Below are positions 12,861-24,479 of a stretch of 64,000 nucleotides of DNA, piece by piece. Under the pieces are notes generated by a model, which was not told the origin of the DNA, did no database searches, and was given only the letters and a program-made list of their open reading frames with translations. Origin of the DNA: Tretioscincus oriximinensis (Eukaryota > Chordata > Lepidosauria > Squamata > Gymnophthalmidae); contig JAJVDF010000221.1 of assembly GCA_022410635.1 (NCBI GenBank), positions 1,322,096 to 1,386,095 on the forward strand, in the 5' to 3' direction. The number at the start of each line of letters is the position of its first letter. Position 1 is the first letter of the stretch. The position numbers and the translations under genes were made by a program.

Positions 12861-13412
12861 CACTGCAGACCTAACGGTTTGGGGGCTAGGAGGGTATCAG
12901 ATAAGGGATGTAAACATCCCCAATGGCTAATGAAGGGATGACTGGAGAATAGCCCAGAAATTAATCCTAACAGTCTGCTTGTTACCTCATTGGACAGAAT
13001 TAGCTCAGGAGGTGGCTGGGGCTCTTCTGAGTTCTAGTGAGCCCAGAGGTAACCTCAAGCATCAGCTACCCCTAGAGCAGACCGAGGTCCTATCTATCTC
13101 CTGCTGTTGCTGCTGCCAATTTAGACAGAAGTTTGAATTTTTCTGCTGCTGCTGTTAACAGGAGGAGATGGCTGGGATCTCCATTTACTACGTGGGTTAG
13201 CTAATGCTTGGGATTGCATCTGGGGGGCACTGCAATCCAGTAGATCCTCATCCCCAGCCAATTTCCTAGGCCTGGAAACTTGAATAAAACCCAAGATTTA
13301 GAGAGTCCTTGTTGACTGTGTGCTCCAAGCAGCTGGGTGGGTTCAGGATCTTCCTGCCATGCCTCTGCTAGGTTCCCCATTCCTAGGGCAAGGGCCATGG
13401 GAAGGAGGGGGG
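12861..13412. other. Intron DNA, nothing recognised
   Basis: Contains short CTG-type triplet runs (13100-13160) but no recognisable gene or repeat. Confidence 0.4.
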
Positions 13413-13685
13413 CAAGGGAAGAAGAAGAACCACAACAACAACAGGGTTTTTATACCCCACTTTTCCCATCCAGAGACTCAGAATGGCTCATTTCTCACAC
13501 AAAAGCTTACATTCTATCTTCCTCAACACACTGTGGTTCCCATTTATCTAGTCTCAGTCTGTTGCAATTTCCTGCAATTCTTGCTTTCGAATAGCTGAGT
13601 TGACTAGAGCTGCAGGCTAGTAGAAGGCACTCACCCCTTTCCATGTCCACGTAGCTGACTCAGTCCATTTGTGCCTCAGTCGGGA
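13413..13685 (-). repeat. tRNA-headed SINE family D
   Basis: Reverse complement of the family at 18620-18905. Shared blocks on the plus strand are TTTTTATACCCCACTTTT, TTACATTCTATCTTCC, TGTGGTTCCCAT and TTGCTTTCGAATAGCTGAGT. The tRNA-like end lies to the right and is decayed here. Confidence 0.7.
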
Positions 13686-15958
13686 GGCGGCTGGCAGGAT
13701 GGTCCTGAGCCCAATCACCCACTTGAAGCCTACAGATGCCTAAGCTATTTAAAATAGCAGCATGATTTAAACTGGGCTGAACATGGGGTGAAAAGGTTTT
13801 TTTCCTGTGCAGCTGCTAAACCTGGGTTGCAGGGTAAGGAGAAACGCAAAATGATTTCTGAGTCACTTTACTTTTCTCCCAACTGGTCTCCCTCTCCCAA
13901 CCAGTGGAAATGCAGACATTCTGAAAGGGGGGATACAGTCATAGACTGTAGCTGTTGTCTTTTAGAAAGCCAGTTCAAAGAAAATGGATCCAATCAAAAA
14001 CATGGCAGTTCAAGTGAAAAACATCCTGTATTATGAGTGCTTTCCAACTTAAGATTCACACCATCTGGAAGGCATAATCAACATGTTGAACAAAGAGCAG
14101 AGGCTAATTTGAATAGAAATTCAGCTGGTGAAAATAGGATATGAAGGATATTGATTACATTAAGCATTTGAAAAATTCCCAAAATTAAAGAAAGGGTAAA
14201 TTAATTATTGCAATGAAAAATCAGAAAGGGTGAAACAAGTTAAAAGGTTTTTAAGATATGAAACAAAACCCTAAATATGCAAGAGGGCCAACTGTATTAT
14301 TTTTAATTAATTATAAGTAATTAATTAAAATTATGTGTAATGTGGCATAAACTTCTATGGACTTCAGTTGGGATTGGTTGCCGTAATAACTAGGACAAAA
14401 GAACTGCAGCTTTAAAAGAAGGAAATTTTAAAGAAGAAATTTTAACAGGTGCAGCATATAATTCACTGAAATTTCCTTTGACATATTCTTTTAATGTGCA
14501 ACTCTCTCATTCTTTTTTTTATGCCAATCATAACCAGAGGAACAGAAAAATACTATACCATGCAAGCTTATTGTTCCCTATACCAGCATTTAATTGTTGT
14601 CAGACCATATTTACATGCCTTAATGCTTAGCTAGTTAGTTGTGCATTAGCTTAATGTGCTTTAACTTCAGCCACACACATTCATATTAAAAGTGGAACAA
14701 CAGGCACTGACATCCAAATGCTAAACAGTCATTCTGCATGATGTCAGCATAGATTCTGAATGTAACTCTGCACCATGGACCAGAGATCACTCACTCTGCC
14801 GACATCTTGGGCTTTTTTTCTTTGGTGGTCATGAAAGGAAAGTTCCACAGTTTCAAAAGTTGGAAGCTGGTGGTGGGTATTTCGATAACACGGGCCCAGT
14901 ATGGTCAAAGCATTTCCAAGTAGATTGTGCCTCTTGAAAATCACTCTGGATATATTCCTGGACTAGTGTAGTCCAAACTGAACCATTAGAAAGATGCTGA
15001 AAAATTGGTGTAGCAGTCAGTAGTAACATTCAAGACACAAACCGTTATTGATTTCCAGGTTAATTTCCAGCTATTTCAGTAACATCCGAAGTTCATCTTG
15101 TCAACTTAGAGTGTGACTTTTTAAAGAACTTTCAAGGCTCAGTGTCCTGTGTTGATGCTGATTTTTCCAGAGCCAGGATACAATCAGTCTGGCATCAAAC
15201 TCATCTAGGACTGTTTGAGCTTGTCAATCAAACTCAGACCGCTCCTTTATTGTATGATCATATAATGAGTATAAAATTCACTGTGTTACGTAAAATTAAA
15301 TAAGATGTGGCAGAATTCAACCCCCCTCTTCAGTTCTTTCTTATCTTTCGATAGCTTTGTATAATTCAACCTTTTTTATAGTCTTGTTGAAAGTGAGATA
15401 GCCCTCTTTATTTCTCTTTGGCACAGTCATCCTTTCCTTTTTCTTCTGATGCCATCTTCTCTCCAGAGCGGTCAGATAATTAAATCCAAGTCCTGTGGAA
15501 TTTCCTTTATCTTAGTGACAATCCACTAACCTAGATCTGAGATAGTTTCTATTGCAAAAAAGATGAATCCAGCCAGGTGCAGTAAAAGCTTGTCTCAGGC
15601 TTGAGCATGGAAGACCCACACTATGCTACACTTTCATCCATGTCACTGCATGTGCTCGTCACCTCCTCTTCCCATCACTTCCATCCTCTCACTACCACAC
15701 ACCACTACCTCCCTCACTTCCTAACACTACACATTATAGCCACTTCCCTCCACAGTTGCTCTTCTAAGAGCTGTAACACCCACCCCTCTCCTCTGAAACA
15801 TACCTTTATCATTGTTTCCCAATGTAATGCCAGTTACAGCAGGGTGTCTGTGTGTGTGTCACAGGCAGGTGTGAGCAGGTTGTTTCAGACCAACATTGGC
15901 ATGTGTCCTTCATCTGTCCAAATACAGTCTATTTAAGATGTGACAAAAAAAGACAAAT
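13686..15958. other. Intron DNA, nothing recognised
   Basis: No gene or clear repeat. The GT run at 15848-15860 is too short to call as a useful microsatellite. Confidence 0.4.
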
Positions 15959-16346
15959 GCTGCATCCACATACCGTAATGATGTCTGCATAGGAGTGCCA
16001 TCCTGGCAGCTCCTGCAAACATAATGGCAGCCTGTGAGGGACATAATCTATAAACCTGCCATTCTGTGGGTTAAACGAGAGCTGATTTTTCCAGCTCTCA
16101 TGGCGCTGTGCACCAAAAACCCACTCCTGTTTTGAATGTGGCCTGGTCATCTGGGCCCTCTGCCAGTCAGTGGCAAGCCCTGCAAAGCAGGCTAGGTGGA
16201 GGGAAGGCTGCTCTTGGCCACTCATGGACCGGTGCTTCCTTCCTTCCACCCACCCACCTATGGTGGCCAGCGTGCTATCCATGCAGTTGGCCACCCACCC
16301 GCAATGACAGGATAGTCTGCTTTGAAGCCATGTGTGTGGATGCAGA
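15959..16346 (+). mobile_element. MITE family E, copy 1
   Basis: Terminal inverted repeats GCTGCATCCACATAC (left) and GTGTGTGGATGCAGAC (right). The interior block TAAACCTGCCATTCTGTGGG and a short hairpin GAGAGCTGAT/CAGCTCTC are shared with 52374-52746. No transposase. Confidence 0.65.
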
Positions 16347-16450
16347 CTAAAAGAGATAAGAATGCAGTCTCATTTCCAATAAGACAGTAAAGTAAGACAG
16401 TGGCCACTGAAGAATATGTTTCAATACTGAAATATTTTTTTAAAATTTTG

Positions 16451-16704
16451 AGCCAGTTTGGTATAGTGGTTAGAGTGTTGGACTCTTATCTGGTAGTCTC
16501 CCGGTTCAATTCCACACTCCTCCAGGAAGCCAGCTGGGTGATGTTGGGCCAGCCACAGTTCTTTAGAACTTTCTCAGTCCTGCCTATTTCAAAGGGTGTC
16601 TGTAGTGGAGAAAGCATCAAAAGCTATGTGTGCCCCCCTATGGTTGGCCCCCCTGAGACCTTCGGATATAGGGCGGGATATCCGTATAAATGAATAAATG
16701 AATA
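16451..16704 (+). repeat. tRNA-derived SINE family F with L2-like tail
   Basis: Has a pol III A box (GTATAGTGGTTAGAGTG) and B box (GGTTCAATTCC, 16503-16513) in a tRNA-like head, then the family body with GAAGCCAGCTGGGTGAT and AAAGCTATGTGTG. From about 16643 it carries CCCTGAGACCTTCGGATATA, which is the 3' tail of the L2-like LINE at 24672. The head is typical of squamate SINEs. Confidence 0.8.
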
Positions 16705-17589
16705 ATTTTGTACATGCCAGTGAGATTTATACCATTTTATTTTATCAGGCAATAGAGTGGTCTGGATTAAACTAACAAGAGGTTTTATGGAATCTACACA
16801 TTGAATCCCTAACATATCAACATAGACCAATAAATGTTTAAAACAAACTATTATATGCAAAAAAAAAAGCATATGTAAATTTCATGATTTTTTGGCATAA
16901 CTAGGTAAACATCTATCCCATGAAAGGGGATCATATTTCTAAGTTGTACTGAGTATATGGAAAGAAAGTTTTATAAATCAAGACACTCTACTAGGGATTC
17001 AGCATTGGATGCTTAATGTAAGTCTACTGCTGCTTCTATTGTTGCTATTAGAAGAAAAAAAATCCACTGAATTACTCATCATTTCTATTCAGGCAGCTCT
17101 ATTCTATTTGGCATCAGCTCAAATAAGGTTTTGACTGGGTGAATCACCAACTTAAGACAACCTACACTTCACTGTGACTCCCACATATCTCCCCTGCCAG
17201 AATCACAAGAGGTCGTAAGCATGATAAAATGTGTGGATTGCATAATAAACTGGGAATACTTTCTGCTCCAAGCTCATGAATCTGACTTGGACTTTGCCAG
17301 AATTAATTCATGAATGGTCTAGACTACCTTAACACCAGACAACCAGCTAGTTGAACCAACCACAATGTAATTTATAATTTGTAAATTATAAACACTATTT
17401 ACTTATTATGTCAGACAAACAAAAGGCATCTAACAAGTAGTGACTCTGAAAATCAAATTAAATTTTTAAGACACACATAGCCTCCCCCCTCTACTTTTTG
17501 TGCCATTTTTACACAATGAGAACACTATAATAATATCACAAAGAAATCAATTCATACAAGCCATATGAATTCTGGCAATCTTTTCTACA
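16705..17589. other. Intron DNA, nothing recognised
   Basis: AT-rich, no gene or recognised repeat. Confidence 0.45.
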
Positions 17590-18090
17590 TATGCTCCCTC
17601 TCTCCCTTCCATTTCCTTCTCTCCCCCTCCCCCTCTTCCTGGTTCCCCAACCAGGTAAGTTTCATTCTAAGTTCCATAACATTTCCCTGATTTTCCCATA
17701 TAGTTCTTCTCTGCATATCACATCTTATCCATTGCTAATAGTTTACTCCAGTTTTTTCTCACACTATTCCTTAACATTATTTTTCTATTCTCTTTTGCCA
17801 AATCAGAACTTAATTGATCCAAAACATAGCTATGTCACCTAGAAATATTCCACAAATCTATTTTCTTCCACTTTTGACACAATCAATGACCGGACCGCCA
17901 TTAACGGTTGATTTGTCAGGTATCTATCTTCCTCAAGTAAGTTTGGATTTCTATATATTAAGAGTAGACATTCTTTACTTGTCCATATTCTCTGAGACAC
18001 AATGATTTTATTAACTTCCCAAACAATCTCCTTCTGAAAACTCTGTATCTTTTCACACTCCCACAGCCTTAAACAAAGATGCACTCAATA
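17590..18090 (-). repeat. L1-like ORF2 C-terminus and 3'UTR fragment
   Basis: Minus-strand translation gives LWECEKIQSFQKEI and VNKIIVSQ, the pattern seen near the ORF2 C-terminus of L1/Tx1-clade LINEs (W.C..IQ.FW). It continues into a 3'UTR whose end is purine-rich on the minus strand (pyrimidine-rich at 17590-17645 on the plus strand). A frameshifted remnant, not a gene. Confidence 0.6.
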
Positions 18091-18619
18091 TTTGATGTCT
18101 TCATAAACATTTTTCACCTTGCAATTGATACCAAAACCACATTTAGTTTGCAAATGCAGCAAGGATCAAAGGCATCTACTTCTTGTTTTGTGTTTCCACA
18201 GATCTGCAATAGGAATGAACCTTTAGCAACTCACAAAGCTGCCCATAGTAACTACAATAACATCAACAAAACTCAGCCTTTTCTGATTTGTATGCAGAAT
18301 AAAAGGCTACAAATCAAAACAGGAGTGTGAGCTCAACTGAAACTGGGCTGGAAACCTGCTGGCCACCAGCCAGACAATAGCACAATTAATTTTGTGCTCT
18401 TCACTTGTCTTTAGACTTCTCTTTGTTAAATTCCTCTATTTTTTCCTGTATAAAAGAAACAGGTGGAATTTTAGTAGATCTTTTATTAGATCACAGCAGG
18501 TCACGTGTAGGAATCTTAGGGAATTTTCATTTAGCGTATTAGCAAGGAATGCAGAGCGAAATCAAGAGATTTCAACCAGGAAGCATAGGACAGTGCAGAC
18601 TTACTGAGCACGGATAGCA
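18091..18619. other. Intron DNA, nothing recognised
   Basis: No repeat or gene recognised. Confidence 0.4.
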
Positions 18620-18905
18620 CAACTGAGCACGGATAGCTCAGTTGCTAAGGAATCTGTCTCTCATCTAGGAGATCGGGTTTCGAAGCCCTGTGTCGGACAT
18701 GGGAGGGGTGAGCACCTTCCACTAGCCTGTAGCTCTAGCCAACCCAGCTATTCGAAAGCAACTCACTGCAAGTAGATACATGGGAACCACCACAACCTGG
18801 TGGGGAAAATAGAATGTAAGCCTTTGGGCAAAATACCCTTGTAAGCCACTTTGAGTCCCTTTGAAAGGTGAGAAAAGCGGGGTATCAGAACCCAATTCTT
18901 ATTCT
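18620..18905 (+). repeat. tRNA-headed SINE family D, best copy
   Basis: The head reads GGATAGCTCAGTTGCT (A box) and GGGTTTCGAAGCCC (B box region), like a tRNA. The body contains GCTATTCGAAAGCAACT and AGAATGTAAGCCTTTG, and the tail AGCGGGGTATCAGAACCCAA runs into a short TTCTTA repeat. Copies on the minus strand are at 13413 and 55765. Folding is too poor for a functional tRNA. Confidence 0.75.
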
Positions 18906-19459
18906 TATTCTGCATGACAGTAACTTTGCCTGGAATACCTATGAAGGCTAGGAATGAAAGTCCTCCAGTCTAAGAAGTTGCAGGCTAAGATTTTGTTGCA
19001 AAAATAAAAAAAAAACCTTTTGGGGGGTCTTTTATGGGAGACTGGTGAAATGATTTTTGATTCCATTCACCACTTAAACCAATTACTGCTGAGGAAATTG
19101 CTTGCAACAGCTGCCCTTTGCTCAATGTCATTTTTGTCCCTGGGACATACAGTATATTCATTCTTCTGTATGGCTGCCTTGTTACTCATCAGTAGCCAGC
19201 ATTATCCCGAGAGACCATATTGGGGTTGCCTCACTTCATATAACAAAATGATTCTTCAAATAACCAGTTGAAAAGCAAGGAAAAGCAATTGCTATTCCCA
19301 TGCCGTTCTGGGCTCCAAAGTCTGTGGCAGAGTATGTGGTAGCCTAGAATTTTATATGGACAGCAGGCCTCTTATACCTATTTCTGGAACAGTAACCATT
19401 ATTTAAATAATAATTACTATAAAAAATAAGCTTAAGGGTACTAGTATTACTATAAAGCT
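18906..19459. other. Intron DNA, nothing recognised
   Basis: AT-rich. A short direct duplication of an ATTACTATAAA..AAGCTTAAGGG block lies at 19408-19466, just left of the G-rich element. Confidence 0.4.
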
Positions 19460-19641
19460 TAAGGGCGGCGGCGTGGGGGGACAGCGTTAGCGGCGTGGGG
19501 GTGGCGTTAGCGTTGGGGCAGCGGCGTGGGGTAGCAGCGGGGGGAAGGTGGGAGCAGCGGCGGGGGGACGGCATTAGCGAGGGGGGGGGGTGTGGGACCG
19601 TGGGGTGTCGGCGTGGGGGGGGGGGGGGGGGGGGAGGGGGT

Positions 19642-19677
<36 letters not shown>

Positions 19678-19861
19678 CGGGGTTAGCGGCAGCGGCCGCC
19701 ACGGCCGCCCCCACCGCTGCTGCCCCTCTGCCGCTAACACCGTCCCCCCACGCCACCGCCACCGCTGCCACCGCCGCCAATGCTAACACCGCCCCCCNCC
19801 CCGCCTAAATAAAAGGTGCCGGTACTGCGTACTGGCACGTTCCATCACAAAAAAAGCCCTG
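19460..19861 (+). mobile_element. hAT-type nonautonomous element, G-rich core (copy 1)
   Basis: The right end, from about 19804 (AAATAAAAGGTGCCGGTACT) to AAAAAAAGCCCTG, matches the right end of the element at 22458-22784. The core is GGCGTTAGCGGCG-like units on the left, a near-continuous G run at 19615-19677, then the complementary CCGCTAACACCG units on the right, so the core is itself an inverted repeat. No CAGTGC left terminus is seen; the left end appears lost. Confidence 0.6.
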
Positions 19862-20265
19862 ACTATTGTGCTTTCCCTGGTGTGAATTTTCTACTCCAAG
19901 AGGGTAAATATGACCACAACCATAATCATTTTCAGATTGTGCTGTTCAGAATGATACAGGCAATAAACATTGAATTATTAACTTTGTTATAATTAAAGGG
20001 AGAGGGGCAGCAGAAGTTTCTCCCCAGTAGCAAATTCCCTAAATATGCCTGAAACAGCATTCTGCACTGAGAGCAGTCTAGTTCTTTAGAGATATTTCTA
20101 GATAGGGCAGCAGTGCTAGCAAAGCAGAAGAATGGAGGAAAGAGTTATAAGAAACACTTCATCAGCATCACTTTGTAATTTATTGTTTGTTCACTCGACA
20201 TGGAATCCCACATTTTTCATAACATTGCATAGGATTATTGTTGTAGAATATGTTAATACACATTA
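19862..20265. other. Intron DNA, nothing recognised
   Basis: No gene or recognised repeat. Confidence 0.4.
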
Positions 20266-20426
20266 GGCTCTTTTTACACTTATTCCAGATTACATCTATC
20301 CCAGAATAGGAACTTGATACCCATGGTATTACAGTCTATGGCAGGCGCTGCCTAGGACTTGTTTAGCCTACTCTAACATGTGGATAGCAGAAAATTGTTC
20401 CGAGATACAATCCAGAATAAGATTCA
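20266..20426. mobile_element. Palindromic MITE family G, decayed copy
   Basis: The right end CCGAGATACAATCCAGAATAA, left TTATTCCAGATTACATCTAT and central AGTCTATGGCAGGC match, in order, the better copies at 44729-44905 and 46612-46776. Confidence 0.5.
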
Positions 20427-21100
20427 GTTCACAAAGGATTTTACTCCAGTTCCTAAACATATTCCTGGTCTTTAAGAGTACAGTATAACACTACAAGACT
20501 GTGCCTAATTATACTGGCTCTCCAGAAATAGGTATACATGACTCAGAATTTCTGTGTATTCAGCCAACATATCAGACTACAAGAAATATACCAGCCTACT
20601 GTTATATTAAGCAATAACATATAACAGGTCACTGCCAACGATATATATTAGTACGCCACAGAGCAAAGAAAAGTGTGGTTATTAATATGAAAACATACAA
20701 AACCAAGAGCAAATAAAAGCAACATTTATTTTAAAGTAGCCACAAATTAAGAGCAATAGAATTCTCATTTATACTTTCTGTTATGCAGACAATCACACAT
20801 TATAAAATAAACATTTTCCTAATGTTCAAAGCACACAGCCTTAATTCAATTTAAATAAAAATGGGAAAGACCAGGCAGTACTGATGCACACATGTCAAAA
20901 GGATTTTGTCTGATGATACACCTTTTCCTTTTGTTCTTTTCTTTGCTAACTTTTATGTACTCCTAAATATATATACTGAACAAGGTATAGCTAAAAAAAA
21001 ATACAACTGGACTTGTGATATGGAGTGTTGTCCTATATAAGGTGACATCCCCACGCATAACTTCCACTGAAATGGAAGCAATAACACCATATGTCCCGGG
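20427..21100. other. Intron DNA, nothing recognised
   Basis: AT-rich with no recognised element. Confidence 0.4.
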
Positions 21101-21158
21101 AAGGTGGGACAATCCCGGCTTTGGGGACTAAAATATAGTCCAATCTGGGTTTAAAGGG

Positions 21159-21219
21159 AAAATCCTGGATTTTTACATTCCTCGATGCTGCATCAGGGAA
21201 TGTAAAAATCCAGGATTTT
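21159..21219. repeat. Perfect 23-bp hairpin
   Basis: Arms 21159-21181 and 21197-21219 are perfect reverse complements (AAAATCCTGGATTTTT...), separated by 15 nt. A second palindrome, AGCCGTCAG-AG-CTGACGGCT, follows at 21231-21250. They are probably parts of a MITE covering roughly 21050-21480, with GGGAC-type inverted motifs at its left side. Confidence 0.6.
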
Positions 21220-21480
21220 AAAGGCAAAGGAGCCGTCAGAGCTGACGGCTACAGCCCAAGCAATGCTTTCCAGGGTCCTGGAAGGAACCTCAGAGGGTGC
21301 CGTAGCTGATCCTCTGCTGGAGGTGTGGTTTCACGTCTGCTGTCAGGCAAAATGCGCCAACTCGCATCCAGCAGAGGAAAAACGCTTGGGTTTTTGACAG
21401 AGCTTTTGTGCAGCTCTGTTCTGCCTGTCTCACCACCCCGTCCCAGTTTTGGGCTGTGAAAATATGGCAACCCTAGGCCT

Positions 21481-22449
21481 GCCCGACAAAATTGCAGGCT
21501 NCCACACTGATTGCACAGAAAAGGTGCTTTTTCCCGCATGTTTGTTGGTCGCTGGGAAAGGTTGATTCCATGGAGGGTATGTGTGTCTCTGGGGGCCACC
21601 TCAAAGCCACTGTGGAGATGCTGGCGAGAGGCCTCCGTCCTGCTTGTATGAGATCTCGCCACGAAATTACGCAAAATTTTGTACAATCAGCCAATGAGGG
21701 AATCAGCGCATATGATTTGCGTTTTTGTGATGCCAATGTCCCAGATGTCACTTTGGCAGCAATATGTTCCTTGCAAGTAGGGTGCCATCATGTATGAAAC
21801 AGAGGTGAGTGGGGATAATGCACAATGGCCTCTAGCTCAGAATAGTCTTATAGTCCAAGATACAAGTTTGCATGGGCATACACTGAAACTACATTCTTAA
21901 TTATGTCAGTCAGATCTTCACTCTCCATGTTCACTAATAGACTTAATATTAACATATACTTTATCCAGAAATTGCTTACTTATCCACAATTTTTGGACAT
22001 TCTTGAAAAAAGCATTCCTGGATGTGTTTTATTCCAGAATGTCCAGTTTTTATTCTGGGATACTCCAAAATATTGAAATAAGGAAGCAGCATCTTATCCT
22101 GATATTATCTGTCTCATCATTGTATGATTTTATATTGACCAGTATAATAGACCAGCAAATGTACTAAGGATTTCCTTATTACTTGTTGGTGTGGTCTAGG
22201 GGATATCCCCAACAGGGAAGATCAATATGCAGAAGGGAACCTCCTAGTATGCTAATGTAGACTTTGCTTTAGGAAACAGATGGTAAACAGCAGTTATTGC
22301 ATACAGAATTCATCAGCAAGCAAACTATTAATTTAAAAATACATTTCAACATATGACAACATCCTGAATGTCCCAGTACTCCTGGAAATGTTGAATCAGA
22401 AATGCTGATTTAAACATTTCAATTTAATGTGCAGCACTGAATAGCAATG
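21481..22449. other. Intron DNA, nothing recognised
   Basis: No recognised element; one isolated N at 21501. Confidence 0.4.
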
Positions 22450-22457
22450 GCTATCCT

Positions 22458-22784
22458 CAGTGCCTTTTTTCTAGAAAAAAGGTGACGGTACTCACCGGCA
22501 TTGGCGGCAGCGGCGGGGGGCGGCATTTGCGGCGGCGGGGNNNNNNNNNNNNNNNNNNNNNNNNNNNNNNNNNNNNNNNNNNNNNNNNNNNNNNNNNNNN
22601 NNNNNNNNNNNNNNNNNNNNNNNNNNNNNNNNNNNNNNNNNNNNNNNNNNNNNNNNNNNNNNNNNNNNNNNNNNNNNNNNNNNNNNNNNNNNNNNNNNNN
22701 NNNNNNCCCGCTAACACCGCCCCCCGCCTAAATAAAAGGTGACGGTACTGCGTACCGTTGCGTACCGTCACAAAAAAAGCCCTG
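22458..22784. mobile_element. hAT-type nonautonomous element with assembly gap (copy 2)
   Basis: The left terminus CAGTGCCTTTTTTCTAGAAA and the right terminus (reverse complement CAGGGCTTTTTTTGTGACGG) are hAT-like inverted ends. It is flanked by an 8-bp target-site duplication, GCTATCCT (22450-22457) and GCTATTCT (22785-22792), one mismatch. The core is GGCGGCGGGG-type sequence broken by 166 Ns (22541-22706) and closes with CCCGCTAACACCGCC. The 8-bp duplication is the hallmark of the hAT superfamily. Confidence 0.8.
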
Positions 22785-22856
22785 GCTATTCTACTTTCTG
22801 GTATATGAAATCCCTTATATTTCACAACTGATCATATGTATAATCAAGATCCATTT

Positions 22857-23330
22857 CATAAGAACATAAGAGGAGCCCATCTAGTCCAGCATTCTGTCTC
22901 ACACAGTGGCCCACCAATTGCACTTGGGCAGTCTGAAACAGAAGAAGGCGAAAGATGCCCTGCAAAAGGCATTTGAGAAATACTGCCTGTTGCTCCATCT
23001 CGGAGCCAGTATGAAGACATCCATCCTAGTAGCTGTTTATACCCTTGGCTTCCATGATCTTGTCTGCTGTTGTCTTGAAGCTAACCAGGCTGCTAGCTAC
23101 TGCCATCACTTCTGGAAGTAAATTCCACAGGCCGCTGATCCTCTGGGTGAAAAAATACTTTTCTTGGCCTGTCCTCACTCTTCTTCCCATCAGTTTCAAG
23201 GAATGCCCCCTGGTCCTAGTGTTGTGTAATAGAGAAAATAGTTTTTCTTTGTTCACCTTATCCATCCCATGCATGATTTTATACACTTCGTTTAGGTCTT
23301 CTCTCAAATGACATCTTTTGAAGCTTTCAC
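22857..23330 (-). repeat. CR1-group LINE 3' fragment, best copy
   Basis: Plus strand starts AGAACATAAGAGGAGCCCAT. On the minus strand it encodes the ORF2 C-terminus: DLNEVYKIMHGMDKV, KLFSLLHNTRTRGHSLKLMG, RRVRTGQEKYFF and SGLWNLLPE, then the 3'UTR. It is the reference copy for fragments at 2851, 8915, 31068, 35315 and 51364. Confidence 0.8.
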
Positions 23331-23352
23331 ATGTTTTAAAATGTACTCCTTA

Positions 23353-23390
23353 GATGATGATAATGATGATGGTGGTGGTGGTGGTAATAG
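23353..23390 (+). repeat. GAT/GGT microsatellite
   Basis: GATGATGATAATGATGAT then GGTGGTGGTGGT; a short compound trinucleotide repeat. Confidence 0.8.
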
Positions 23391-24224
23391 GTGGATTGAT
23401 GTGGAGACTGACTAGATCTCTTTGTCTACACTATGTTGCAGCCTAGTATGAAGCCACACCACCCACTAGACTGCCTTCATACAAGATAGAACTTTGGAAC
23501 TTTAAACTTGTTTGGACAGCTATAAAGAGGCACTTGGTTAGAGAAAATATGGCTGTGTCTAAATGGTTAGTCAATAAGCATTCATGGTGCTCATCTGTTC
23601 CCAAATGGCCCATGAATTTTGAGGAAAAACCTGCATTTGGTAAATGAAGCATAGAGCAGTCCCAGTCAGATTCAATCCCTCTTTACAAACATGTTTTTCA
23701 AACATACTTCTCATTCAAGAACCTTTGCAGCACACAAACAAAAAAGTCATATAAGATTTATAAAAAATAATCACTTCCCAAGACAGGCTAACATCTACAT
23801 AATTGCTAGAAAACAAATTTCAAATTAAACTTGGCCTCTTCAAAACAATGTTTCAAACAAAGATCAAAATAATGCTTTTAGCTTTATTTTCACTTTTTAA
23901 AAATGTATCCTTCCACGACAGTATTTCTTCTGGTTCTGTAACCAGACGGTGTTTTGCAATCCAGGCCAAAATAAAGCAATGAGCTAATAGTCCACAGACA
24001 CCAAAATAGCTAAGGTAATTTCTGGTAAATGTGTGGATACATAACACAGAATATCCAACAAATCCTTTCAGAGCCTCAGTTCAGCTCACTGTATAGGGAC
24101 AGCTGTGATGTTTTTAGTAGATCATTAACTGCAGTCTTCCACTACAATTTAAGTTCCAGTTTCCAGAATTTGCTAACCAGTATTCATTGACATTCAAATG
24201 AACAGACTAAAACCTATCAGTAGG
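23391..24224. other. Intron DNA, nothing recognised
   Basis: No recognised element. Confidence 0.4.
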
Positions 24225-24430
24225 TTATAGAAATAGCCGTGTTAGCCTTAGTAGAGAGTCCAGCAAGGGGGCTGGTAGACTAACAGGAGAAAGGTAGGTG
24301 GCATGAGCTTTCGTAGGCATGTCTTCATCTTCAGATGCAGTAGAGGAAGTAGACATCTCTATGAAAGCTCATGCCACCTACCTTTCCCCTGTTAGTCTCC
24401 AAGTGCTACCAGCCCCCTTGCTGTAACCTA
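24225..24430. repeat. Repeat family A inverted pair (hairpin)
   Basis: Two family A copies face each other. The left arm 24261-24314 and right arm 24361-24423 are near-perfect reverse complements (AGCAAGGGGGCTGGTAG... and ...CCTTTCCCCTGTTAG), with a 46-nt loop. The left arm lacks about 9 nt present in the right arm. Confidence 0.8.
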
Positions 24431-24479
24431 GCAGGAAACACTATGTGAAGAGCGCTACAGTGGTAGCATGTGCATCTGT

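Noticed and set aside
18620..18700. A functional tRNA gene
   Set aside because: A and B boxes are present but the stems do not fold well and it is the head of a multi-copy SINE.
19495..19808. Poly-Gly and poly-Pro open frames
   Set aside because: They are readings of the G run in the hAT-type element, not genes.
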